64,000 nucleotides of DNA from Porphyromonas sp. (GCA_029983505.1 JASBZK010000001.1:52458-116457); one strand, 5' to 3'. Shown: positions 1-9,044, numbered from the stretch's first letter. Numbers and translations are program-made. The notes: generated by a model not told the origin, from the sequence alone.

Positions 1-2739
1 GGGACAGTTGTCGATGACACCGGTCTCGGTATGCCCGGAGTCCTTCTCAAGCTCGACAAATACAACCGCTATACCGTAACCGACCTCGATGGTCACTTTA
101 TCTTCCTCGCTGTCCCCGAAGGGACCTATATCCTGACTGCTTCGTACATCGGGTACAAAGATTATACGGCTACCGTCTCTGTCAAGGCGAACCGGGATAC
201 CGGTACGGATGTGCGGATGAGTGCTGATGCCGTTATGATAGACGAAGTAGTCGTTTTCGGACAGCTGGCCAAAGGACAGGCACGTGCCCTAAATATCGAG
301 AAGAACAACAGCAACATCACCAACCTCGTGGCTGCAGACCAGATCGGTCGCTTCCCGGACGCCAATATCGGAGATGCGCTCAAACGCATTCCCGGCATCA
401 CCATCCAGACCGACCAAGGCGAAGCCCGAAACCTCGTGGTGCGCGGACTGGCGACAGCCCTTAACTCCGTCACCCTCGATGGCGGCAGGATTCCTTCTGC
501 CGAAGGGGATAACCGCAATATGCAGCTCGACCTCATCCCCTCCGAGATGATACAGGTCATAGAGGTGAATAAGACGCTTTTGCCGGATATGGAGGCAGAC
601 GCCATTGGCGGATCTGTTAACCTCAAAACAAAGACTGCCCCGGAGCGCAGACTCCTTAACCTCAATCTCGGATGGGGTTGGAACCCGATCCGTAACAAGC
701 CCTCCTATATAGCAGGGATCACCTATGGGGATCGTTTCTTCGACAAGAAACTCGGCGTGGCTCTCACGCTCTCTTTCCAAGACCGAATTTATGGCTCGGA
801 TAACGTCGAAGGCGAGTGGGAAAAAGGCGAAGGCGGTGTGGCGGACTACCTCAAGAAGTTTGAGATCCGCAAATACGATGTCACACGGCTTCGTGGCTCC
901 GTCTCACTGAATATGGACTACGAGATCAGCCCCAATAGTAAGCTATTCTTCAGCTCGATGTACAACTACCGCAACGACTACGAGAACCGCTATGCGTTCC
1001 AGCTTAAGGATATGGAACCGGTGGAGGGGCAGACGGGACTATTCTCAGGAGAGCTCAGGCGCACGATAAAGATGGGTGCCCTTTCCCCCGAGAACCCCTC
1101 CGGTCGCCGGCTCGAGAATCAGCAAATGATGCACTTCACACTCGGTGGTGATCATCTCTTGGCAAGCAGTCTGCATCTTGATTGGGGCGGCTCCTTTGCA
1201 CGTGCCCTTGAGAATAAGCTGCACGAGCGTACCCCGGGCTGGAGAGTGAAAGACGCGTCCATCAAAGCCGATTACACCGATACCCGTTTCCCACTGTTTT
1301 CGAGTGAGGATGACGTGTATGACGATTTTAAGCTCAAAGAGCTTGTGGACAAGACCAGTCGCACCTATGAAGACGAGTGGAGTGCCTATGCCAACTTCCG
1401 CCTCCCTCTCTCTGTCATCCGTGACCAAAAAGGACGCCTCCGTTTCGGGGCGAAAGTTCGGTTCAAAGGGAAAAACAGAGACAATGTGACCTATGAAGCC
1501 GAACCCATCGAGAAGGGAGCTTTTGACCTCTCCCGCTTAGACGTCGGTAGGCTTTCTTTTTCCGGACTCATAGACGGGAGGTACACCCCGGGTCAATTTC
1601 CGGATGCACGGGAGCTTGGCGCTCAGGATTGGTTTGATTCGTCCAAGTTTGAGACGACCGACCTCATAGACGAGTACTGGGCCGATAACTACACGGCGCG
1701 GGAGAATATTTATGCTGCTTACTTACGTTGGGACCAAAATATCACGGAAGACTTCCTCGCCATACTCGGCGCACGGGTCGAGTACACTGCCGTGGACTAT
1801 ACGGGCAATACGATTGAGTACAACGAGGACGGAGACCCCTCCAGAGGTCCCGTAAACGAAGGGGATAACGGTTACCTCAACGTCTTTCCGAATCTCACGC
1901 TTCGTTACCAACCCATAGACCGGGTCGTCCTACGTGCCGCTTACTCCACCGGTATTGCCCGTCCCAACTATTATGACCTTGTTCCTTACTTTAGTGTCAA
2001 TAGAGAAGACGGTGAGCTCTCTCTTGGAAATCCGGGACTCAGAAGTACGTATGCGCATAATTTCGACCTTCTTCTTTCCTATTATCCCGGGTCGGTCAGC
2101 CATCTGACCGCAGGGGGCTTCTACAAGCGTCTTAATAACTTTATCTTCCGGCAAACCCTCGAGAATGTCAGTGCCCGACAGTTCGGACGGATGTACCCTC
2201 AGTTTGCGGGTTCTGTCACCGAAGGAGATTGGGACATTTATACGCGTGCTAATGGCTCTGCCGTCGACCTCTTTGGCTTTGAAGTCGGGTTTCAGCAGCA
2301 GCTTACGTTCCTCCCGGGCTTCCTTAAAGGCTTCTCGCTCTATGCCAATTACACCTTCGTTAAATCCATAGCTCACGGCATCACCAACGAGGATGGAGAG
2401 GAGCGCAAGGATATGCCTCTCCCGGGTACCGCTCCGCACTCGCTTAATGTCTCTCTCGGATACGAGCATCCTTATTTCCGTGCACGGCTTTCACTCAATC
2501 ACGCTTCGTCCTATCTCGACGAACTCGGTTCCGACGCTTTCTCAGACGTCTACTACGGTAATCAGACCTTCCTTGACTTCAATGCCGATGCGACTCTTGC
2601 CAAAGGTCTGACCCTTTATCTCGAAGCCAATAACTTGCTGAATACGCCCTTGTGGTACTATCAGGGGACATCCGATCACGTGAAGCAGCAAGAGTATTAT
2701 AAGCCTTCGTTCACCGTCGGTCTGAAGTGGAGTCTTTGA
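1..2739 (+). CDS. TonB-dependent receptor, 5' end outside window
   Basis: Outer-membrane active-transport receptor. The reading frame is open from base 1 (GTVVDDTGLG precedes the first ATG at 31), so the true start and signal peptide lie upstream of the window. The first ~80 residues are a CarboxypepD-regulatory-like beta domain (DLDGHF, GTYILTASYIGY). A plug follows with the signature of the TonB-Xanth-Caul subfamily (IGDALKRIPGI, VVRGL, PSEMIQVIEVNK, DAIGGSVNLKT). The rest is a ~600-residue beta-barrel ending in an aromatic-rich strand (FTVGLKWSL). The phosphoesterase gene starts 54 bp downstream on the same strand, which suggests uptake of a product released from a phosphorylated substrate. 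That link is inference; the ligand cannot be read from sequence. Confidence 0.93.
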   Translation, partial: GTVVDDTGLGMPGVLLKLDKYNRYTVTDLDGHFIFLAVPEGTYILTASYIGYKDYTATVSVKANRDTGTDVRMSADAVMIDEVVVFGQLAKGQARALNIEKNNSNITNLVAADQIGRFPDANIGDALKRIPGITIQTDQGEARNLVVRGLATALNSVTLDGGRIPSAEGDNRNMQLDLIPSEMIQVIEVNKTLLPDMEADAIGGSVNLKTKTAPERRLLNLNLGWGWNPIRNKPSYIAGITYGDRFFDKKLGVALTLSFQDRIYGSDNVEGEWEKGEGGVADYLKKFEIRKYDVTRLRGSVSLNMDYEISPNSKLFFSSMYNYRNDYENRYAFQLKDMEPVEGQTGLFSGELRRTIKMGALSPENPSGRRLENQQMMHFTLGGDHLLASSLHLDWGGSFARALENKLHERTPGWRVKDASIKADYTDTRFPLFSSEDDVYDDFKLKELVDKTSRTYEDEWSAYANFRLPLSVIRDQKGRLRFGAKVRFKGKNRDNVTYEAEPIEKGAFDLSRLDVGRLSFSGLIDGRYTPGQFPDARELGAQDWFDSSKFETTDLIDEYWADNYTARENIYAAYLRWDQNITEDFLAILGARVEYTAVDYTGNTIEYNEDGDPSRGPVNEGDNGYLNVFPNLTLRYQPIDRVVLRAAYSTGIARPNYYDLVPYFSVNREDGELSLGNPGLRSTYAHNFDLLLSYYPGSVSHLTAGGFYKRLNNFIFRQTLENVSARQFGRMYPQFAGSVTEGDWDIYTRANGSAVDLFGFEVGFQQQLTFLPGFLKGFSLYANYTFVKSIAHGITNEDGEERKDMPLPGTAPHSLNVSLGYEHPYFRARLSLNHASSYLDELGSDAFSDVYYGNQTFLDFNADATLAKGLTLYLEANNLLNTPLWYYQGTSDHVKQQEYYKPSFTVGLKWSL

Positions 2740-2793
2740 CACCCCCGAGACAGAGCTTTGTCACACACTTATTCTCAGAAACAAAATCCCGAT

Positions 2794-3789
2794 ATGACTC
2801 ATCTTTTTCCCAAACTTCTTCCCGTCGCATTTCTCCTTTGCCTCTCCTTTTCTGCACCCATCAGCGCTCAAGATTGTGGGTGCGGGGTCCCGTATGTAAC
2901 CCCGGAGAGCGCCCTTGATTCACTCAAAAACCTTACCGAAGGCAGGTATTCTTTCGTCATCGTGAATGATGAGAACCGCTTCGGCTTGTACGGACAGCGG
3001 AAAGGTGCTTGGACGCTGGGGGATGTGGCCGAAGCGGTGGATGCGGAGTTCATCGTCTCCAATGGCGATACCTTCCACTACCTTGGTGTGGCCTCCGTAC
3101 AAGACCCGGTATTCAAGACCGGCTTCGAGGATATTTATACCCACCCGGAGACACACATCCCCTGGTACTTCACGCTTGGCAACCACGAGCACCACGGCAA
3201 TGGGCAGGCTCTGATTGATTATTCCGAGATCAGTGCGCGCTGGAATATGCCGAACTTCTACTACAAAATACAGGTACAAAACCCCGACGGCGTCTCTGCC
3301 GATCTTTTCCTCATCGATACCCCTTCACTCCTTGATAAATACAGGGATAACCCCGGGGAATACCCTCAGAGCGCCAAAATCAGCAGGGACGAACAGCTCC
3401 GATGGTTGGATAAAGAGCTTGCTATGAGCACGGCTACATTTAAGATTGTCATCGGACATCATCCTGTGTATGCCCAGACCTCGAAAGATGAATCCGAGCG
3501 TCTCGATATGCAGAAATATATCCTGCCTCTCCTCCAAAAGTACGGTGCACAGCTCTATTTCGCAGGGCATATCCACAATTTCCAGGTCATCAAGAAGCCG
3601 GAATATAAGACCGTATTTGTCACCAATTCGACCATCTCCAAGACCCGGGATGTGTCGTACATAGAAGGCACCGTTTTTGCCCAAAATAGTCAAGGAATGA
3701 CGGTCGTCAGCATATCCGAGGATACTTGCGACTTTTATCTGGTGGATAATAACGCACATATCCTCTACCGTGAGCGCTTAAGCCGCTAA
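2794..3789 (+). CDS. secreted purple-acid-phosphatase-like metallophosphoesterase
   Basis: 331-residue calcineurin-like phosphoesterase of the purple/tartrate-resistant acid phosphatase type. The ATG at 2794 is chosen because it is followed directly by a signal peptide (MTHLFPKLLPVAFLLCLSF...SAQ); a TTG at 2758 would put 12 polar residues before it. Metal-ligand motifs in order are SNGDTFHY, LGNHEH, GHHPVY and FAGHIHN. The first family motif (usually GDWG) is divergent here (VNDENRFG). It should hydrolyse phosphomonoesters in the periplasm or at the surface. It follows the TonB receptor in the same direction, probably as one transcript, and is convergent with the lipoprotein gene at 4290. Substrate unknown. 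Confidence 0.88.
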   Translation: MTHLFPKLLPVAFLLCLSFSAPISAQDCGCGVPYVTPESALDSLKNLTEGRYSFVIVNDENRFGLYGQRKGAWTLGDVAEAVDAEFIVSNGDTFHYLGVASVQDPVFKTGFEDIYTHPETHIPWYFTLGNHEHHGNGQALIDYSEISARWNMPNFYYKIQVQNPDGVSADLFLIDTPSLLDKYRDNPGEYPQSAKISRDEQLRWLDKELAMSTATFKIVIGHHPVYAQTSKDESERLDMQKYILPLLQKYGAQLYFAGHIHNFQVIKKPEYKTVFVTNSTISKTRDVSYIEGTVFAQNSQGMTVVSISEDTCDFYLVDNNAHILYRERLSR

Positions 3790-3821
3790 TCTTCTGAGGA
3801 GGATAGCTCCATTATTCTTGC

Positions 3822-3905
3822 ACGTACCGGGGATAGTTTTTCGGTCTGTAGGAAAGTAAAACGAGATACGTACCGGGAAGATCTTCCCGGTACGTATCTC
3901 GTTTT
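3822..3905. repeat. paired palindromic repeat (REPIN-like), locus 1
   Basis: Two adjacent hairpins. The first (3822-3850) is imperfect: ACGTACCGGGG against CGGTCTGTA. The second (3858-3905) is a perfect 48-bp palindrome, 24 bases per arm, with no spacer (AAAACGAGATACGTACC... and its reverse complement), ending in TTTTT. It lies between convergent genes and could also end transcription from both sides. Confidence 0.85.
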
Positions 3906-3971
3906 TAGTGAGGAGGTGCAGGGCGTGACCTGCACAGTTAGTAGTCAGCAGTTAGGTGGTGCAGGGCGGGG

Positions 3972-4183
3972 AGACCGCGTCAGCGGTCTAATGTGATTAG
4001 CCCCGTACGAAGACGCCGTCAGGCGTCGATGTGCGGGGGGCACTTCTCTTTCCCGGGGTTAAGACCTCGTAGAGGTCTTAACCCCGGGCTACTTCCTCGC
4101 GACGCCTAACGGCGTCTATTGCCCCTACCGGGGCGCTCTATACCAATGGGCGAGCCCGAAACCGTTCACACGGTCTCAGGCTC
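3972..4183. repeat. array of six short hairpins with differing stems
   Basis: Hairpins read by eye: 3972-3989 (AGACCGC-gtca-GCGGTCT), 4012-4027 (GACGCC-gtca-GGCGTC), 4052-4088 (17-bp perfect stem, loop gta, containing GACCTC/GAGGTC), 4101-4116 (GACGCC-taac-GGCGTC), 4121-4134 (GCCCC-tacc-GGGGC) and 4152-4183 (nested GAGCC/GGCTC and ACCGT/ACGGT, loop tcac). Most share a GAC...GTC outer frame with compensating inner changes. Function unknown. Confidence 0.75.
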
Positions 4184-4289
4184 TGATACAGTTGTACTCT
4201 TGTAAAATGTTTAGAATTTTTCGTCGCCCGTCGATTGCCGGTTTGTGGATCGGTAAAAGAGCGGGCTTAGTAGTTAGTTCGGAGTTATA

Positions 4290-5549
4290 TTATTTTGCCC
4301 TTGAAGTGTAGGTGTCGGTCTTGAAGTCGTAGCCGGTCCATGCGAAGAGCGCCTTGTCGGTGCCTTTGAGCGCCTCGTCATTTGTGCGAGAGAATCCAAA
4401 CCCGTTACTCAGCTTGCCATTCATCTGCTTGCTTTCATTGGTTACATTGATGAAGTAGGTGACTTTAACACCATTATCTACGGCGTCACCCTTCTTATCG
4501 GTAGAGTCAAAGACGTCACCGTATGAGCCAACACCTGTGAGATAGAAGTTATTGATGGTAGCAGAGGCTCCGCGGCGTATCTTGATGACGTCGACAGGGT
4601 ATTCGCCTACGACTGTGGAGGGCGCGTGGTTCAGGGCGATGGTGAGGTTTTCGACCTTAAAGTTGGACTGGGTGGGTGCATCCTTGAAGTTGCCGTCGTG
4701 GTTGCCGTCAGCTTCGATGCCACGAGGGTCTTCTTCTCCGGACTTGTGGCTCGCGCTCCAGATACCGTAGGCGTTGGAGAGTGTGCCGATGTAGCCTTGG
4801 GTGAAGTCGAACATATCGTCGTCGTTGTCCACGGAGAGGAAGTTTTTGACGTTCACTGCGCCGCCGAAGAACTCGACACCGTCATCCGCAGACTTGTAGA
4901 TGAAGACGTTTTCGATCGTCGTACCGGAGCCTACACCGTGCAGGGTGAGCCCGTTGTGCTCTACTTCGTCATTTTGGTTGGCGCCGGTGTACTCGAGGAT
5001 GAGGTACTTGATGGAGCCTGAGTTGTCGTCATTCTTCAGCTCGGCCGTACCGGGATACTGACCGTACTTGAGGATGGGGTTGATTTCCACGTTTTGGGTG
5101 GAGCCTTCGTTGATCTGGGCGTTGCCCGCGATGATGAGACCGCCCCAAGCACCCGGTTCCTTTTTCGTGCTGGTCATAATGACGGGCTTCTCTGCAGTCC
5201 CGTTGATGTTGATCTTACCGCCTCTTTCGACGATGATGTAGCTGTCGAACTTCGGCGTAGCGCTGATGATGGCGCCTTCGCCGATATTGAGGGTGCCGCC
5301 TTTCTTGACGTACAGAGTACCGTCAAGGGTGTAGATGGTGCCCGCTTTGAGATCCTTCACACCGGTGATTTCGCCATTGATGACGTCACCTGCCACTACG
5401 GGAGCGGGCTCGGGCTTAGGCTCCGGTTTGGGTGTGGGGGTAGGTGTGGGATCGGGCTTATTGGCAGGGTCTTCGTTGCAAGACACTGCACCGAGAGTAA
5501 GTACGCACGCCGCAAGGACGGTGGCGAGAGTTTTGATGCTTACGTTCAT
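4290..5549 (-). CDS. beta-helix-like surface lipoprotein, TonB receptor partner
   Basis: 419 residues. Residues 1-23 are a lipoprotein signal with the lipidated Cys at position 24 (LGAVSC). A proline-rich stalk (PTPTPTPKPEPKPEP) follows, then a glycine/asparagine-rich domain that looks like a right-handed beta-helix (repeated short strands such as GGTLNIGEGA, GGKININGTA, NGLTLHGVGSGT). It is likely anchored in the outer membrane with the stalk as a spacer. It lies 60 bp behind the TonB receptor at 5610-8567 on the same strand, so the two are probably one operon and this is the receptor's accessory lipoprotein. Homologues are sometimes named 'multidrug transporter', which nothing here supports. 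Ligand unknown. Confidence 0.8.
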   Translation of the reverse strand: MNVSIKTLATVLAACVLTLGAVSCNEDPANKPDPTPTPTPKPEPKPEPAPVVAGDVINGEITGVKDLKAGTIYTLDGTLYVKKGGTLNIGEGAIISATPKFDSYIIVERGGKININGTAEKPVIMTSTKKEPGAWGGLIIAGNAQINEGSTQNVEINPILKYGQYPGTAELKNDDNSGSIKYLILEYTGANQNDEVEHNGLTLHGVGSGTTIENVFIYKSADDGVEFFGGAVNVKNFLSVDNDDDMFDFTQGYIGTLSNAYGIWSASHKSGEEDPRGIEADGNHDGNFKDAPTQSNFKVENLTIALNHAPSTVVGEYPVDVIKIRRGASATINNFYLTGVGSYGDVFDSTDKKGDAVDNGVKVTYFINVTNESKQMNGKLSNGFGFSRTNDEALKGTDKALFAWTGYDFKTDTYTSRAK

Positions 5550-5609
5550 AACGTGAGGGTTTTGTTAAGGATTAGAGTGTGTATTTAATTTGGTCTTTGG
5601 TTCGTTTGG

Positions 5610-8567
5610 TCAGAACTTGTAGGTGAGCCCCAGAGAGAAACTTACGCCGTAGCGGAAGTCGCGTACCACATAGGGCTTGCTGAAGTCCGTACCGATGTAG
5701 GGGTCGTCGAACTCGTAGATGTCGTCGTAGGAGCCCTGAAGTATCGGAAGTCCGTCGGGGTTTTGGGCAGAGAGCTCGCGCCGGATGATGTCGTTGGCGA
5801 GCTGAGAGACGGTGTAGTGCGGGTTCAGGATGTTATTGACTTTGAGCTTAAGGGAGAGCTTGTCGGTGAGGTCGGCCGATGCTACGAAGTTCAGCGTGGG
5901 GATGCCTTTCTCGACGAGGTCGTACTTGGACATATCGATGCTGCCGTAGGCGTAGATCCGGTCGTAGAAGTAGCTCAATAGCAGCGCCGCACTGTAGCTC
6001 TTGGCGCCCTTGGTGTAGGTGTAGGTGAGGTCTCCGTTGGCGAGAAGCGGAGAGGCACTCTCAAGCTGGGTGTATCGGGCGTTCTCCGCGGGGAAATTTG
6101 ATTTGTCGGACGGATGATCCGTCTCAGGGAAGTTCAGCCAGAGATTGGAGAAGAGGTAAGAGGCGTTCAGTCCGAGGGTGAGCTTGTGGCGCTCCTGTGT
6201 GCCTTCGTTGTAGAAGTCCAGGAGGTTTTTCTTGAAGTCTACCTCCGCGCCGGCCACGTTGGCCTCTTCGGCAGTCCTCCGGTACTCCATCTTCTTGGCC
6301 GGTCCGCCGAAGTATCCCTTGCCCATCGGGTCTGTGAGGTGCTTGTAGAAGACCCCCACCGTGAGGTACTCGTCGTCCGAGAGGTACCAGTCGTACTTCA
6401 GGTCTGCGTTCCAGAAGTAGGAGACCTTATTGAAAGGCCAGCCATAGACCGTGTAATCCAAGCCGATGTAGTTGTACTGCGAAAACTCTTTGAACCTCGG
6501 CACGGCGTAGGACCGTGATGCGCTGAAGCGGAGGGTGTGTTCGTCGTTGATGGCGTACTTGATATTGACGGACGGGAGCCAGATCGGGCGCTTGAACTGC
6601 ACGGAGTCGTACATCAACGTGCCGGTGGCGTCCTTGGGGAGCTCGTTCTGTCCGTAGATGGTCCGCTGCTCGACGAGGTCTGCACGCACACCCAGGTTCA
6701 CGGACCAATGGTCGCTGAAGGTGTGGTTCACTTCGATATAGGGCGAGTGTACTTTTTTGTCCCCACGGAAGTAAATCGTCGTATTGGGGTCGTAGATGCC
6801 CCCGTTCGGTTTGCTCTGGTCGTACTTGATGATGTTGGAGAAGTCGATTGCCTCCAGTTCCTCCATCGAGAGAGCCTGTGTTCTGTCTCCGTTGAGCTGC
6901 ACGGCGCGGTTCACGAAGTCATGGTTGTACATCTGGAAGTCGTACCCTATGGTGAGGGAGGACTTGTCGGCATACGTCCAGTCGAATCCCGCACGCACGG
7001 TCAGCTGGTCTTCCTTAAGGATGTCGTTGTATCTGAAGTTGCTGTCCCCCGCACCGAGAGACCAGGTGGATTTTTTGTCCTCAAGGGTGTCTCCTGTTAC
7101 TCTCTTATTGAAGTACAGCCTGCGGCGGTCCGGCTCGTAGCCTCTGAGGTTGCTGTAGCTGGCGCCGACACTGAGTTTGAGTTTGTCCGCGAGTGTCCAG
7201 TGCGAGAGCAGCTGATTGACCATCAGGTAATTGTCTCTTGCGTTCTCAAAGATTACGGACTGACCATAGTCGTTTTCGGGCTCCGTGTACTCGCCGCCGC
7301 TGCCGGAGGTGAAGATGTAGTACCGGTTATTGCTGTGGATGCCGAGGAAGTTGTACTCGATACTGTGTTTCTTCCCAAGGTCGAGTGTGGCGTTGCCCAT
7401 CACGATCTGTCTTGTGTCGGTCGTGGAGACGGTGCCGGTCTGAGCGGACTCGAAGATGTAGGAGGCATCGGCTACTTTCGAAACTCCGGAGTTGAAGTTG
7501 CGGGAGATACGGTCGGAGAAAGAATTGTCCACGGAGTGGTTGGCGACAAGGATTATGGAGAGGCTGTTTTTGTCGCCCACCTTGAAGCGCTTACCTGCCA
7601 TAAGTCCGAAAGAGTGGTCGATAGGGGCATTGACCCTTCTCGGAGTGAGGCTGTTGGACATAGGGTTGGGAGTGCCGGCGGGGAGGTCGTTATTCTGCTC
7701 GCCCGGCTCGAAGGCAAAGTCGCGGTTGGAGATGCCCCAGTAGTTGGTGCCGTCCGGACGGTAAAACTTGTTGCCGAGTACAGACGTATTTACCCCGGCG
7801 TCCGCACTGACCTGAAAGAGCCTGTCACCGACGAGTTTTTTGCTCTGAATGTCTATGATGGCGCCCCCGACTTCTGCGGTCTGAGAGGCCGTGAATGCCT
7901 TGGAGACACCGACACTTTGGAGCATATCGGTCTCGAAGATGTTGAGCGAGATGTTTTTGGACTCGGGGTCGTCGGAGGGTAGGGGGAAGCCGTTGAGGGT
8001 CGTGGTGTTGTACCGGTCTCCCAGACCGCGCACAAAGACGTTTTTCTGTCCCTCTTGGCGGCTGACACCGGAGATTTGAGCCACGGCGGCTTCGGCATCA
8101 CCGATACCTTTTCGTGAGAGCTCATGCGCGCCGATGGCTTGCGTGGCGATGAGGGACTGCTTTTGGTTAAGGAGCAACATTGATTCTGTCTCGTTGTTGC
8201 CCTCCGCTTCCACCACTACTTCGCCGAGCATTTTCTCGTCAGTGGAGAGCTTGGAGTCCAGGACGGTGGACTTGTGTGCGGTCACGACCACTTTCTCCAC
8301 CGTGTTCGTGAGGTAAGAGATGTAGGAGATGACTACCGAATAGGTGCCGGCGGGGACATTTTGGATGCTGTAGTTGCCGTCGAGGTCGGTGATGGCGCCT
8401 AATCCTGTGCCTTCGATGCGTACTGTGGCACCTGTGAGGGGGTAGCCCTCTGCCGCGTCGAGAACCGTACCTACGACCGACCCGTTTCCCGAACCTTTCT
8501 TCTGCCCGAAAGCAAGGGTGGCGGTCGCTACCGATAGAATGATTGCAAGTAGAGCACGAAACTTCAT
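5610..8567 (-). CDS. TonB-dependent receptor
   Basis: Complete 985-residue outer-membrane receptor. It has a signal peptide (to about residue 21, TLAFGQ) and a CarboxypepD-regulatory-like domain (about 30-110: GTVLDAAEGYPLTGATVRI, DLDGNYSIQNVPAGTYSV). The plug is at about 140-250 (GDAEAAVAQISGV, NVFVRGLGDRYN, LNGFPLPSDDP, EVGGAIIDI), and the barrel ends in ...VSFSLGLTYKF. The FVRGLGDRY plug type differs from the receptor at the window start, so the two are not recent duplicates. The beta-helix lipoprotein gene follows directly. No SusD-like gene is present, so this is not a standard Sus-type polysaccharide locus. A weak -7 match (CACCTTTG, minus strand) lies at 8669-8676. Confidence 0.94.
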   Translation of the reverse strand: MKFRALLAIILSVATATLAFGQKKGSGNGSVVGTVLDAAEGYPLTGATVRIEGTGLGAITDLDGNYSIQNVPAGTYSVVISYISYLTNTVEKVVVTAHKSTVLDSKLSTDEKMLGEVVVEAEGNNETESMLLLNQKQSLIATQAIGAHELSRKGIGDAEAAVAQISGVSRQEGQKNVFVRGLGDRYNTTTLNGFPLPSDDPESKNISLNIFETDMLQSVGVSKAFTASQTAEVGGAIIDIQSKKLVGDRLFQVSADAGVNTSVLGNKFYRPDGTNYWGISNRDFAFEPGEQNNDLPAGTPNPMSNSLTPRRVNAPIDHSFGLMAGKRFKVGDKNSLSIILVANHSVDNSFSDRISRNFNSGVSKVADASYIFESAQTGTVSTTDTRQIVMGNATLDLGKKHSIEYNFLGIHSNNRYYIFTSGSGGEYTEPENDYGQSVIFENARDNYLMVNQLLSHWTLADKLKLSVGASYSNLRGYEPDRRRLYFNKRVTGDTLEDKKSTWSLGAGDSNFRYNDILKEDQLTVRAGFDWTYADKSSLTIGYDFQMYNHDFVNRAVQLNGDRTQALSMEELEAIDFSNIIKYDQSKPNGGIYDPNTTIYFRGDKKVHSPYIEVNHTFSDHWSVNLGVRADLVEQRTIYGQNELPKDATGTLMYDSVQFKRPIWLPSVNIKYAINDEHTLRFSASRSYAVPRFKEFSQYNYIGLDYTVYGWPFNKVSYFWNADLKYDWYLSDDEYLTVGVFYKHLTDPMGKGYFGGPAKKMEYRRTAEEANVAGAEVDFKKNLLDFYNEGTQERHKLTLGLNASYLFSNLWLNFPETDHPSDKSNFPAENARYTQLESASPLLANGDLTYTYTKGAKSYSAALLLSYFYDRIYAYGSIDMSKYDLVEKGIPTLNFVASADLTDKLSLKLKVNNILNPHYTVSQLANDIIRRELSAQNPDGLPILQGSYDDIYEFDDPYIGTDFSKPYVVRDFRYGVSFSLGLTYKF

Positions 8568-8846
8568 AAAATCACAGAGTCCTGCAGTATTTTTTTGTTC
8601 AAAAAGTGTTTGGTCATTTTCCCCGGGGAAAACGTATCGCGGCGTAGATCCGCTTCCTGAATCCGCTGCAAAGGTGCCACGGCGATGTTACAATGTGGTG
8701 ACAAGATTGCTTTTTAATACTTTATAATAAACTTTTACCTTTACTCTGTGCATGTTCCGAATGAGAAGACCGTGCCGACACGTCCTTCGGATTGTCGGGA
8801 TTGCGACGGGTGCACTCTTGCCTCTCTCCCTCGTGTGTGCACGCAA

Positions 8847-8932
8847 AAAAGAGATACAGACCGAGACAATCTTCTCGGTCTGTATCTCTTTTGGACGGGG
8901 TACGGACCGGGAAGATTGTCTCGGTCTGTATC
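8847..8932. repeat. paired palindromic repeat (REPIN-like), locus 2
   Basis: Hairpin A at 8847-8892 has perfect 20-bp arms (AAAAGAGATACAGACCGAGA and its complement) around CAATCT. Hairpin B at 8899-8932 (GGTACGGACCGGGA / TCTCGGTCTGTATCC) is imperfect. The A+T ends of hairpin A would also fit a bidirectional terminator. Confidence 0.85.
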
Positions 8933-8936
8933 CGGA

Positions 8937-8964
8937 CCTTTGCATCTGAGGCTCTCTGCAAAGG
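8937..8964 (-). repeat. second repeat family, copy 1
   Basis: CCTTTGCA and TGCAAAGG form the ends of a 28-bp element. Its reverse complement matches 50601-50627 at about 25 of 28 positions (CCTTTGCAGA..GCCTCAG, TGCAA.GG). Confidence 0.6.
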
Positions 8965-8980
8965 CCTTTTATCTTCCCCC

Positions 8981-9019
8981 AAAAAAAGCCCTCCTCCCGG
9001 GCGGGAAGAGAGCCTTTTT
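8981..9019 (-). terminator. terminator of the 9045-9731 gene
   Basis: Read on the minus strand: AAAAAGGCTCTCTTCCCG, a short loop, CGGGAGGAGGGC and TTTTTTT. The stem is G+C-rich with a U-tract, about 25 bp past the stop codon. Confidence 0.75.
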
Positions 9020-9044
9020 GAGTGTATCTTGACTTATCTGCTTA

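Larger units (their letters stand above)
3790..4289. other. gene-free hairpin-rich interval
   Basis: This 500-bp space between convergent genes has no credible reading frame. It contains one paired palindromic repeat (3822-3905) and then a row of short hairpins (3972-4183) with different stems. The last ~100 bases before 4290 show nothing recognisable. Confidence 0.8.
8568..9044. other. gene-free interval with repeats and a terminator
   Basis: This 477-bp space holds the upstream region of the TonB receptor gene, a paired palindromic repeat (8847-8932), a copy of a second repeat (8937-8964) and the terminator of the beta-barrel gene (8981-9019). No coding frame is credible. Confidence 0.75.

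Noticed and set aside
6537..7982. Long open frame antisense to the TonB receptor gene (also 10008-11528 antisense to katG and 58017-59519 antisense to murE)
   Set aside because: These are mirrors of strongly biased codons in real genes. They have no family motifs and no promoter or ribosome site, and the sense proteins are complete and recognisable.
8847..8932. Repeats considered as a CRISPR array
   Set aside because: Units are palindromic pairs scattered one or two per intergenic space, not direct repeats with regular spacers, and no cas gene is in the window.
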